Assembly (NCBI GenBank): GCA_026413225.1
Contig: CM048553.1
Coordinates: 42,882,001-42,946,000, forward strand
Length of the DNA stretch: 64,000 nucleotides
Reading direction: 5' to 3'
Origin: Otis tarda
Lineage: Eukaryota; Chordata; Aves; Otidiformes; Otididae
This document shows, piece after piece, positions 13,120 to 24,099 of this stretch; the first letter of the stretch is position 1, and each line of letters starts with the position of its first letter. A program made the translations under genes and the position numbers. The notes beneath the pieces are model-generated. The model was not told the origin of the DNA, made no database searches, and was given only the letters and a program-made list of their open reading frames with translations.

Positions 13120-13330
13120 GCTCTTTTTGATCCTGAGCTTACCTTTGTTTCTCACATTTCCTGTCTTTGTAAATCTGCTTATTAACACTTTCACTATATT
13201 GCCCTATATTCAACACTGTCTCAGTCACACTTCTGCTGAAAGTCTTATTCACACTTTTGTCTTCTCCAGGCTTGATTATTGTAATTTTCCATCTCCATGG
13301 CCTTTGCCAGGAGTTTGCTTTCTTTAGAAG
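13120..13330 (+). mobile_element. Ancient LINE reverse-transcriptase remnant (L2/CR1-like)
   Basis: In one plus-strand frame the translation contains AESLIHTFVFSRLDYCN, which matches the well-known L2-type reverse-transcriptase segment with the SRLDYCN core. Just upstream, in another frame, it reads SHISCLCKSAY, the segment that normally precedes it in L2 and Rex1/CR1-clade elements. One frameshift therefore separates the two parts, and a stop follows the first. The copy is only about 210 bp and has decayed heavily, which fits the old L2-like layer in bird genomes rather than the younger CR1 copies elsewhere in the window. The clade (L2 versus old CR1/Rex1) is inferred from the protein motif, and no ends can be seen. 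Confidence 0.55.
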
Positions 13331-14146
13331 GCACAAGAAAGATCATAAAATAAGAACAACTCACACTTTGTGTTGTACAGAACAGAAAGAATAAGATGAT
13401 TAAGAAGTTATGAATGCAAGTCCTCAGCTTGCATTAGGGGCCTGTACCGTCAGCTCCTCAAGGCACAGCAGTGGACAGTGCTGCAGCCCAAATAAGCAGC
13501 ACATTCTCACTTCTATTTTGAGCTGCTCCCTGGAAACAAAATTTTCCCATTTCTCACTGCCCAGCTCAAACACCCAACCCTTTTTCACCACTATATGCAT
13601 TTTGCATTGATCAATAGCCAATAGCAGTGGACAAGACCATGGTACAGGTGAAGCCGAAGTATTTTGATCGCTAAAATTTCTGTTGTAGAGATAGACTATA
13701 CCTCCTCATCTGCCTAAAATGATGGCAGAGGCCAGACACTTGATATGCAGTTAGCATCCTGAGCAATACAGTGCCTATGGGGACATGGGTCCACATACAG
13801 CTGTGTACGCTGTGATGCCCCAGATCATAATGGCAAGCTCCTGTTGGAGCAGAAGGTAATTTCCAGGTGTTACTGTGAATGATCAGGAATGGGTCTGTAC
13901 ACCGTCATAGCAAATTGTAAGAGATATGTAAATCAAATAGATTAAATGTCCATTCTCTTATTTACCCTGATATTCATAGGGCCTTCAAATGGTCACAGCT
14001 ACACAAACAGGACCATGCTAAACCTCTGTCTTTTGCTAGCCAGAGTTGATCCAGCAGTTTAAGCTCACATGCAGTAGATAAGAATTTGGACTCAGATGTG
14101 GCAGAACTGCAGAGGGGCATGGGCCAAATCCCTCTCTGAAGTACAT

Positions 14147-14210
14147 GTACTCATGAGGTCTATTCACACAGATGTAACGTACTCACGAGGTCTGTTCATA
14201 CAGATGTAAC
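14147..14210. repeat. 32-bp tandem duplication
   Basis: Two adjacent 32-bp units (14147-14178 and 14179-14210) both run from GTACTCA to CAGATGTAAC and differ at three positions. The duplication is head to tail with no spacer. It is unique in the window. Confidence 0.9.
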
Positions 14211-16999
14211 CAAACTGGCTTACGTCTGTCTGCACACAGTCCTGCATTGTGCAAAAGACAGTATGAGGCTATTCGTCCAGCTGCCAAGCTATTTGTCCAT
14301 TTGCTATAGATTATCTATAGATTTTTAAGGCTATCATAGCACATGAACTGACTTTCTGTATAACATTGCTCAGAGTCTCACAGAGTTACACCTAAATTGA
14401 CCTTAGGAACATGCGTTTACCTAAACAACTCTTCTAAAGAGACATTTGGCCTTGGATGAAGACACCAAGAAACTGAAAGCCCACAAGAGTTGCTGGTGGT
14501 TTCCACCAATCATTTATCCTCTTCACAATTCAACCAACCAACCAACACATCTTCTTTCTAGAGTGAATGTACTTGGCTTTCCTTTTCAGTCACTGAATCT
14601 TTTTATTTGTTTGATTGTTTAAGACTTCTATATATACACACTATAACAAAGTAGCTCTTGATTTTTCTTTTGTTAAAATATTGATTTTAAAGTGTTTCAC
14701 TTGAAGGTACTTTCTCCACTTTCCTTTGTATTGTCCCCACATAGACAGCAGAACAATGTACACCATTCTAGCGTGGGGTATGCTCATGCTGTATTTGGAG
14801 GTAAAGTTACTTCTTGCCAATTTCCACCAACTTAAAATAGCTCTTTTTTTTAAGGCAGAGTCTGCACAGCTTTTCACATATTTTTAACTACAAAAATTAA
14901 TATCTTGATTTAAATCAGAATAATTCCCACTGAATACAAACCTTTGATGTATGGACATATAACTACACATCATGATATACAGGACATGGACACATGAAAT
15001 AATAAGTCCATACTATAGTGTACACTTAAAGCTCATTATCTACTCCACATCAGCTATATATATCCATACCCTTACCCCATAGTAAATTCAAAGGATGCTG
15101 GGGTACGTGGTACATTGATGCAAGTGCTGGCTGTGATTCCATACTGGCCATGACATGCCGGACAATACCTAATCTGGCGTGAAGCCTGCTAGGATGAAGT
15201 TACTTCACCACTTTTTTGAATAAATGAAATCTTGCAGAGTGAGCACAACATATGGATCTCATACGAGGAGCCCTATGACTGGATTTACTGTCTTTTGGAA
15301 TCAAAGTCTAATAAAGATACACTCAGTAACAGGCTTTGATAAAAACAATTCTCAAAAAAAACCCACCCCAAAAATCCAGTTCACAGTTGTCAGAGAAACC
15401 ATCTCAGAAGCATGTTTAGACATAAGACAAACCAAGAAAAACTGAGGACCACAAGGAGTTGGATTACACCATTCAGAGTCCTTGGGGACTCCAAAGGTTT
15501 TCCTCTGGGTCTTTTGTCTCTTAAATTAAGCAAAGCACTGACATGACACTCTGTTTTCACTAGATGAATCATGTGGCAGTACTTGCCGAGTAATTTCAGT
15601 TTCCATTTGATGTTTTTCATGTCTTTAGTGTAACCATTTGGATTTGCCCTTTTTGCAATATCCTGGTGGGGCAGAAGATGCTTTAGGTCATTAAGGACAC
15701 AATTCAGGGTTTTCATTGGGTATTATTCGTGTATTACGACTGGAAATCTAGACTAGCGCTCCCTTCTTGGTCCCTACACCCCATCAACACAGAGAAACCT
15801 CTGACCTGAGCTTAGCTATGTGTTTGGTGTTTCCAGCTAGAATTGACACTCAAGAACATAAAGCTTGCTTTTCTTCTCCTCACTTGAGTTGACAACCTGC
15901 TTGCTTTGCGGTAAACCTGCCCGCTAACCCACTGGAACGGGAACAGTCCTCCAGCGCCTTCCCATGACTTTCTCCATGTGTCGATATCAGGCACGTTTCG
16001 TGGCAGTTAGTCAGCAAAGCCTCCCAGGGCCAGCCAGGTTCCTACAGGGCCAAGAAGCACAGGACAAACCCCACAGGACCAGAGAGGTCCCTTGCAATAC
16101 CAGAGAGGAGCAAACTGTTTTTCTGGGGGTTTTTTGGTGCAATTGCTCATCTCTGAGTAACGTCCAGCCCAGTGCCCAGATTATGGTCACAGCTGCCCGC
16201 ATTTGGCTCCACTATGAAGCTACACTTGGGACACCAAGGAGATTGTTCATACATAAATAAAAAACATATTGTTTATAAACACTATCTAGAACCTAGAGAA
16301 GGGTTTTCAGTTAATATTGCCAGTAAATTACTTCTGTTAAGCATACACTTAAAGATGCATTCAAAGGGCTATTCCTTTTCAGCCTGGGCTGAAACAAAAA
16401 TATAGGCTGTGTGAAGTGCTGTTGCTTAAAGGGATTCAGAGTAGAGAAAAGTCATTTGGGCCAAGATGTTTTAGCCTGTCTCTTATTTTGCAGTATCAAT
16501 ATAGAGATGAGTTTGCTGTCTTATTTGCTACTGCTCTGATCATCAGCATTTGTTAGAAAAGTCTCTGTTTAATAAAAGAGAAAATTCTGCATATTAAACA
16601 TACAAGGAAATTATGTTGGATTGTACTATTTTACTAACTCTTGTCATAGCTAACGTTTAAAGTTACTGTCATTGGAAACATATTATACACATAACTATAT
16701 CAATTACTGCTTGGTTTTCATTGTTCTTTTTTCTCCTATTTATTTGCTTTCTGCTTTTCCCTACATTTTCTGTATAAATAGTTCACCTTTCCAAGAAACA
16801 ATCTTAAAATATTTTAGGTCTCCCTCATAATGATTTTTTTTCCATTTAGAAACAGCTTTCCTAATTAATGTCATTATTTCCATAGCGAGATAATTTCTTC
16901 TTTTATTTTGCATAGGGATCTCACACAACAATGAGATCAGTCTGGTGGAAGACAAAACTTACATGAAGGGCTACTCCAAGATATAATACTGTAATATCT

Positions 17000-17018
17000 T
17001 TTATTATTATTATTATTT
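17000..17018. repeat. Short (TTA)n microsatellite
   Basis: About six TTA units in a row, with no interruption, inside AT-rich sequence. Confidence 0.85.
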
Positions 17019-19356
17019 TAATGGAGTGAGAACTACACACTACTGAAAGCAATCCACATGTACCCACAGTGATTTAGAGCTGTTTTTAATGCCTAGTTCA
17101 AAATGTCACCAAATTAAAATGAAATTAAATGCTTTTGATAGCAGATGGACTGTGGTTTAGCTAAAAACATTGTAAGAAAAACAAACAAACAAGAACTGGG
17201 AGTTATCAACACTAGACTACCTTGAAACCAAGGGAGCTCTACAGAACACAGTGGAGGCGTGAGACCCCGCATAGCATACAGCCTCATTTCTTTCCCCCCC
17301 AACCCATATTGGTAACATCAGGTCAAATGTTTTCTCTCTCACTATTATGTTTTTCCTGGCACTCTATTTTTGTTAAGGAATTTTAAAGCAGCTTCACACA
17401 ATCAACAATGTGTTTATAATTCCCAGCCTGTAACAGAATGTTTTAGGTTTCACAGGGAAAAAATAAAAGTAAAAACTCAAATATTTCAAGGTCTTTTCCT
17501 TCACTTGCTGAGAATGCTCAGTTCAGAATACCTCTTGACTAAGATTTGACAAATGTTCTAAGTATAAAAGTGATTTAAACTGTCAAAAAGGAAATAATAC
17601 CATCAATGTCTAAGGCAAGATTGTGACATTTAACACTACCGCTCTGTGGCAAAGACACAAGGAAAAAAAAGTATTACACAATGAAAAATTAAATGGTATA
17701 GCAAAGTACTTACATACTGTAAGTATCTCATTGAGGTTCTTTGTATATTCAGTGGAGAGATTCATGCTCCTCCAGTACTGGTGATTTAGATTTTAGGGGA
17801 AATAGTTCCTTGCATAGTTCACAGGGGGTGCCTACTACAACAACATTCTTTTGTCTGAAGTCAGGTGAGCTGAAGTTGACTTTTAGCAAAGTAACATACA
17901 GACTGAAGAGAATTAGGCCCTATTCCTGGGTTTATGCCAAGTTCCCAGGTGATTTGAGTTTGAATGTAGCCCCTGCTGCAGTTCCAGCTGTCTACTAAGG
18001 GAGGACGCTGCTTTCCCTTTCTGCCCCTTGACAGGTGTTGTAAGGCTAAGCCACAGCTATTTCAATCATAAGGCATGTATTGGTACCTAGAAAAAACTGC
18101 TCCAGGGAGTGCAGAAGAAGCATAAAGGAGTCATCCCTTGCAAAAACTGGATATATTTGCTGATTGGTTTGCAATCACTCTGCCTCCTGTGTTTCCCCAT
18201 CTGTTTCAGGATAGACCCCTTTCTGTAGAAGTTCTCCACTTTAATGAGATACTTTGTACTGAGGGCTTGGGAGAAATGACACCATCAGGCTGTGCCTGGA
18301 AGGAGACCTATAGCCAGAATTCTACAAAAGCACATACAAGTTTACCAAATGTCTCTATTGGGATGTATTATTTGTAAAATAACTGTGCTACGTGTAACAG
18401 GTACACATAGGTGAAGAGGCAAGCCCAGCCCAGAAAATATGCGAGAGACAAAAAACCTCTGGGAGATCAAGAAAGTGAACCCAAACCTGCGCTGGTCCTT
18501 AATGAGTGTTACAGCACAAAGCTCTCCTTCCTCCTCATCTTGTTGCTCAGTCTAGTTTCTCTTGTATCTTTGCAAATTTAGTCCTTCCCTCTCTTTTACA
18601 AGAAGCCATCATTTAAAAAAAAAGTGAGGCATAAAGATGTTTCTCCTCTGCTGATTGCACTCCTGCCTTCAACAAACCATATCTCTATGGTTACCTATTT
18701 CTTAATTACATTCTACACCATAAAAGTTGTATCTCAAATCTCTTTTCTCTGCTTTATACTGCCCTGCTCTTCCTGCTTTGTTATTAGGTTATAAAGTAAT
18801 GTGATAGTTTGAACATTCCTGGAACAGCTTTTCTTTTCAGATTAGTCTAAGAAACCCATATGTTAGTGCATGGGGAATGGCAATTCACCATGAGAGAAGC
18901 AGTTCCTTAAAGATCACCTACACATTGGAAACTGTTTTTGTTGCAGAACCAGCAATTGTTCATCTTTAATTCAACGCGGTTGTGCGCACAATTGAAATAT
19001 AAAGAATACTAGATTATTTCCTCAGTGTTTTGGGACCTGACTGTAACTTTTAGTCATACTGATGAACACTGAGTCATGCAAGGACCCCTTCTAGTCAAAC
19101 AAGGTATTACTCACACAGATGCTCCTCAACATGAGTAAGGACTGGAAATTTGTACTTTAAGTGTTAATGACTAGGAACTAGTCTAAGCAGAGTCTTACCA
19201 TAATTTGGATCAGTCCTAAAAAAACTCATGTACGAAACTCTTATTTCAAAATGCTGGTTCTTTTTAACTTTCTTTCTTTCAAGGTCTGGGTGGAGGTAAG
19301 TGAAAACATATACAGTAATAACAAAAGTCCTCATGGGTTTTCTCAACAGCTGCTGT

Positions 19357-19899
19357 CATAGAATCATAGAATGGTTAGGGTTGGAAGGAACGTTCAAAGG
19401 TCATCTAGTCCAAACTCCCTGCAAGAAGCAGGGACATATTCAACTAGAGCAGGTTGCTCAGAGTCTCATCCAGCCTGGCCTTGAACGTTTCCAGGGATGG
19501 GGCATCCACCACCTCTCTGGGCAACCTGTTCCAGTGCTCTACAACCCTCAGTAGAAAAAATTTTTTTCCTAATATCTAATCTAAATCTACCTCCCTCTGT
19601 TTTGAAACTGTTACCCCTAGTCCTGTCACAGCAGGCTCTACTGAACGGTCTCTCCCCCTCGTTCCTGTAGGTACTGGAAGACCGCTATAAGGTCTCCCTG
19701 GAGCCTCCTCTTCTCCAGGCTGAACAGCCCCAACTCTCTCAGCCTGTCCTCATAGGAGAGGTGCTCCAGCCCTCTGATCATCTTCATGACCCTCCTCTGG
19801 ACCCACTCCAACAGGTCCATGTCCTTCTTATGTTGGGGACTCCAGAACTGGACACAATACTCCAGCTGGGGTCTCACCAGAGCAGAGTAAAGGGGCAGG
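19357..19899 (-). mobile_element. CR1 LINE, 5'-truncated copy A
   Basis: The copy lies on the minus strand. Its 3' end, with the ATAGAATCATAGAAT-type octamer tail, is at 19357; it runs through the 3' UTR into the C-terminal part of ORF2 and stops at 19899. The minus-strand translation at about 19638-19877 has the CR1 signatures [19 protein letters not shown] and [20 protein letters not shown], which lie downstream of the reverse-transcriptase catalytic core. The 5' truncation is what target-primed reverse transcription usually leaves. The copy sits head to head with copy B (19905-20795) of the same subfamily. An 8-bp match, TGTCATAG, at 19354-19361 and 19900-19907 could be its target-site duplication. 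Confidence 0.93.
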
Positions 19900-19904
19900 T
19901 GTCA

Positions 19905-20795
19905 TAGGTGAACTCTATGTCATGAACTCTATGAACATCCTTCTCTCTAAACTGGGGAGACATTCATTTGACAGACAGAACACTCAGTGGATAAGGAATT
20001 GGCTGGATGGCTGCACTCAAAGTATTGTGGTGAATGGCTCAATGTCCAAGTGGAGATCGATGATGAGTGGTGTTCCTCAGGGATCGGTGGAGAAGGCCCT
20101 GAGGAGAAGGACTTGGGGGTAGTGGTGGACAAGAAGCTCAACATGAGCTGGCAATGTGAGTTGCAGCCCAGAAAGCCAACCACATCCTGGGTTATATGAA
20201 AAGAAGCATGGCCAGCAGGTCAAGGGAGGTGATTCTGCCCCTCTACTCTGCTCTCGTGAGACCCTACTTGGAGAACTGTATCCAGTTCTGGAGCCCCCAA
20301 CATAAGAAGGACATAGATGTGTTGGAGCGAGTCCAGAGGAGGGCCACAAAGATGATCAGAGGGCTGCAGCACCTCTCCTATGAGGACAGGCTGAGAGAGT
20401 TGGGGCTGTTAAGCTTGGAGAAGAGGAGGCTCCAGGGAGACCTTATAGCGGTCTTCCAGTACCTAAAGGGTGCTTACAGGAAAGATGGGGAGAAACTCTT
20501 TAGCAGAGTCTGTTATGTAGGACAAGGGGTAATGGTTTTGAAATAGATGAAAGTAGATTCAGATTGGACATAAGGAATTTTTTTTTTTTACAACAAGGGT
20601 GGTGGAACACTGGAACAGGTTGCCCAGAGAGGTGGTGGATGCCCCATCCCTGGAAACATTCAAGGCCAGGTTGGATGGGGCTCTGAGCAACCTGATCTGG
20701 TTGGAGATGTTCCTGCTCCTTGCAGGGGGGCTGGACTAGATGACCCTTTGCAGGTCCCTTCCAACCCTAACTATTCTGTGATTCTATGATTCTAA
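19905..20795 (+). mobile_element. CR1 LINE, copy B with internal deletion
   Basis: This plus-strand CR1 starts within the reverse transcriptase ([13 protein letters not shown], then [13 protein letters not shown], then SGVPQGSV up to about 20090). It then jumps to [16 protein letters not shown] (about 20100) and continues through [20 protein letters not shown] and [20 protein letters not shown] to the 3' UTR and the tail (ATTCTGTGATTCTATGATTCT) ending near 20795. Compared with full CR1 proteins, roughly 110 residues are missing at the jump, including the FADD-type catalytic box, so it could never have encoded a working enzyme in this form. Frameshifts and a stop near 20546 also break the reading frame. 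With copy A it forms an inverted repeat with arms of about 540 bp. Confidence 0.93.
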
Positions 20796-20799
20796 CTCC

Positions 20800-22775
20800 A
20801 ACCTGCATGACAGCAGCTGGCTAAAGAAAACAAATTTCTTGGCTTGTCTGGGCCTTTTTTTCCATTTGTTTTATGCCTCCCGTAAGATGGTCTCACTGAA
20901 CTGCTTTACTTATTAAGTCCAATAGGTAAAAATATAAACTACACTGTAGACAGGGGTGAGCTTAAAGGAACATTTACAAGTAGGAAAAGATAAGAGTTCA
21001 CTTCAGCAGAGTTCACTTCAGCAGTGCAGCTACCACATTACTTGGTTCAAATGAGGCTCATGTCAGTGGCATACAACAGGGACACAGGATACAAATTTTC
21101 ACAGCCATGCCTATGGATGGATGTGTGCTCGATTGCTTAAATTCCAGCCCATAGTCAGTCAGTGTGACCTGGAAAAATGGAAAATATGACTTTAAGACCA
21201 CGAGAACAGCCTATTACCAGGTTTTCTTTTGGGTTTGGTTGATACTGTTCCTATGGGAAGAGGAAGATGGGATAACCCAGTCAAGCAGCAATCTTGCGCT
21301 GTAAGATACCAGCTACGTACAAGATCATTTGTATTTGAAACGTGGTTTGTGTACCATGTCAGAGGGGTTAGTGGTCCCTGTACAGAACCTCATGTATCTG
21401 CATCATACCTCCCCCTTCCATTTCTCTCCCCTAAAAATATTCTTGGTAACCGACATTATTTAGTTTCTCTGTCAGCAGAGTCAATAGACAAGCTGACAAT
21501 TAGATTGAATAGAATTACTTTCTGTTTACGCTAGATAAACTAGCCAGTGCTAACAACAGGTGGCCGCAGTACCTGTAGATGTGGAAAAGCTTGTGTTGGA
21601 GCACAACCCCAAAAGGCTGTGCTAAACCCCATTGTTTCAAACACGTAGCCTAGGGAGGAGCTGGCATGGTCAAATTGGTGTTAGCCAAACATGACGAACC
21701 TCAGCAGCAGCAAGACACGACTGTTCACCTGTGCTAGTCACCATGACAGAAAATGTAAGAATGGTCTCAGCTCAGACCGAAGTCCACTTGAGCCCAGTGT
21801 CTCCCCTCCAACAGTGGCAGCAGTGGCTACCTAAGGCAGTGTATAAGCATCACAACGTGCAGTGCAGGGACTCTCTGTGCCAGAGGGCCCGTCTTTGAAT
21901 TTCAGTAGAGTGCCATTTGCAGGTAGAGGTAATGCACTACATGTATTTGAATGCAAACTAAATAATTTGGGGATGCAAGCCAAGAAAAGGGCAAGCTATT
22001 GTGGTAAAAATCTAGTATTATCATATATAGTTTCTCTCAGACAGCATCCAGATGCTAGCTTAGATGTGTGGTTCTGTAGAAATGCAGATGGATGGGCTAA
22101 CTAGAAAGAGAGCACTTATGGGATAGGCAAAGTAAGTGGGGTAGAGATCTTATCTGTCCATCTCGTTATTTAAAGGCAACTAATGAATTTCAGTCTCCTA
22201 AACTGTCTACCTAGGCATTTGTAACTCACTGGCTTTGATGGTATCTGATGGCAATTCAGGGAATTCACAAGCTACAGTGCAGGTGTTACCGGCCTGGCAT
22301 TTTCCTTGCTCAACACATCCTTTACCCCCTCCACCTTCCATCCCAGTACTGCTGGGCTCAGTTCAGCACTTACAGGGAGCTGCCTCAGGTTGGTCCCCAG
22401 CAAGTTCACAGATCTGGGGACTGACTAGGGCCCAGCTCCCTGACCTTGTGCCGCTTGCTATCTGTTCATGCTCAGAGTAGCACGTTTCTTTTCTCCCTAA
22501 CACTTTGGTGACACTTGTGTAGCTTGTCGTGCCAATAAAGCCTCATTTTAATGGAGCTGAAATCACACTAACAAGATGCGGAGGAAGAAGTTAACAGTAC
22601 CTATAGCAATGAGTCTTTGGAAGGAAAGATAGAGAGTGGAAGAAATTCACTCTTCAAATTTATACATCACACCTAATTGCATGAAAATGTTAACTATTGC
22701 TTCTTGAGGGGTACAGCTGTGATCCTAATGACAAGCGTTACGTGTGTACAAATGCAACACGCGATAAAACAAAAT
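20800..22775. other. Unique sequence between CR1 copies, no gene seen
   Basis: Nothing recognisable as a gene. A perfect 15-bp tandem duplication lies at 20994-21023. The 101-codon plus-strand frame at 21229-21534 has no domain and no codon pattern that sets it apart from its surroundings. Confidence 0.55.
20994..21023. repeat. 15-bp perfect tandem duplication
   Basis: GAGTTCACTTCAGCA occurs twice in a row, at 20994-21008 and 21009-21023, without a mismatch, so it is probably recent. Confidence 0.9.
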
Positions 22776-22777
22776 TA

Positions 22778-23032
22778 GAATCACAGAATCATAGAATCAT
22801 TAAGGCTGGAAAAGACCTCTGAGATCATCAAGTTCAACTGTCAACCCAGCACCACCATGCCTACCAAACCATGTCCCAAAGTGCCACATCTACACATCTT
22901 TTTAACACCCTCAGGGATGGCGAGTCCACCACTGAGCAGCCTGTTCCAGTGCTTGACTGCTCTTTCAGTAAAGAAATCTTTCCTAATATCCAATCTAAAC
23001 CTCCCCTGATGCAATTTGAGGCCATTTCCTCA
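22778..23032 (-). mobile_element. CR1 LINE tail, older subfamily, copy C
   Basis: The minus-strand copy starts with octamer-type repeats (AGAATCACAGAATCATAGAATCATTAAGG, read on the plus strand as its 3' end at 22778) and runs through a 3' region that differs from copies A and B. It contains the segments AACCCAGCACCACCATGCC and GTGCCACATCTACACATCT, as in other avian CR1 subfamilies, and ends near 23032 in the short coding remnant. The different 3' UTR shows that this is another, probably older, subfamily. It is only about 255 bp long, so it is strongly 5' truncated. Confidence 0.9.
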
Positions 23033-23079
23033 AGAGAGAAAGACTACAAGCATTGACAAAGCCAGCTTTGGACCACCAG

Positions 23080-24090
23080 CCTTGAGGAGCACTTGACTTG
23101 TGATTCCAGCAATCAGACACCGTCAATTTGAAACCTGCTCCTCCATGAAGACATGCCAGGGCTTGTAGCTGCGCTCATTAAATACGGCAGGTGAAGGTTT
23201 CTGATATGATAATCGACAACAAAACGGCAGCTTTAGCATTTAAACCATTTTAATGAGGTGTTAGAACCGAAGCCCTTTGAGGTGAATGGGGAAAGTTTAT
23301 ACACACTGCTATTGTCCCAGCCCGTCTGGCTCTCCTCTCCAAACAACAATGCGTTTTACCAGTGATTGCCTTAACAGCCTGATGGATAAGAAGTTGAATT
23401 CCTGGGCTGTCTTTTTTTTCTTTACACCCTTTTAATTTTCAAATGCTAGGAAATGTAAAGACAATGAGAAAAGTAGTCTGACATCGGAGGGACGGGGAGA
23501 GGAAAAACCAGTCCTTAAATCACCAATTTATGCACCTTTGGTTTTGCCTAGAAATTACCTGAAGCTTCAGTGTGCTTAGTAGTAAATGGATAGCTCTTCA
23601 TTACCGTTTCTTTTGTACGGAATAAACCGCTTTCTTTTCAAAACGACGGCCTATCAGGCGCTCAGGGCTGTGATTAAACGGATTGGTATTTGCACCAGGC
23701 TTTGAAGAGAGAGGAGGCAGTGGAAGTGCTGCGGGTTATTTCTGCCCACGGAAAACTCCCCGAATTCCCCTTCCTCACTAAACCAGCCTGGCAAACAACC
23801 CCCACCAAACAAACGATTGAAGACATAAGTACATCACTTCATGGCCCTCAGAGAAATATTAACTTCAAAGCCAAGTTAGGGCCATTTAAATGCAAGTGAC
23901 TCTGAGAGAAGGAGGAGGCTGAGCAGGAAGCAATGGTGCAGTCACACACGAAGGGTTTGATGTACACAAGCATCAGACGGGACACCATGCCGAAACTGTT
24001 TTTCCACCACCAGCACTGAAAGCAGACGTATCTTCTCAGGCTGTTCCTAAACACGAGTAAAGTTTCAGAAGAATAAAGATTTCCTCTATT
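23080..24090. other. Candidate conserved non-coding block
   Basis: This repeat-free block keeps about 17 CpG dinucleotides between roughly 23160 and 23830, while its surroundings have few. It contains a homeodomain-type TAATGA at 23251-23256 and a SOX-type AACAATG at 23345-23351. No open frame with a domain overlaps it. CpG retention together with these core motifs is typical of conserved enhancers in vertebrates, but conservation itself is not visible from one sequence. It directly follows CR1 copy C. Confidence 0.35.
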
Positions 24091-24099
24091 TTTCCCTGT

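Larger units (their letters stand above)
13340..19350. other. Unique AT-rich sequence, no gene seen
   Basis: There is no gene or dispersed repeat that I can support. The stretch contains a CCAA tandem repeat at 14531-14546, a 32-bp tandem duplication at 14147-14210 and a short TTA repeat at 17000-17018. Frames of up to 108 codons (for example 15390-15716, minus strand) show no domain. Confidence 0.55.

Noticed and set aside
22535-22560. CAATAAAGCCTC as a gene's polyadenylation signal
   Set aside because: There is no upstream coding region and no supporting downstream element; AATAAA is common by chance.
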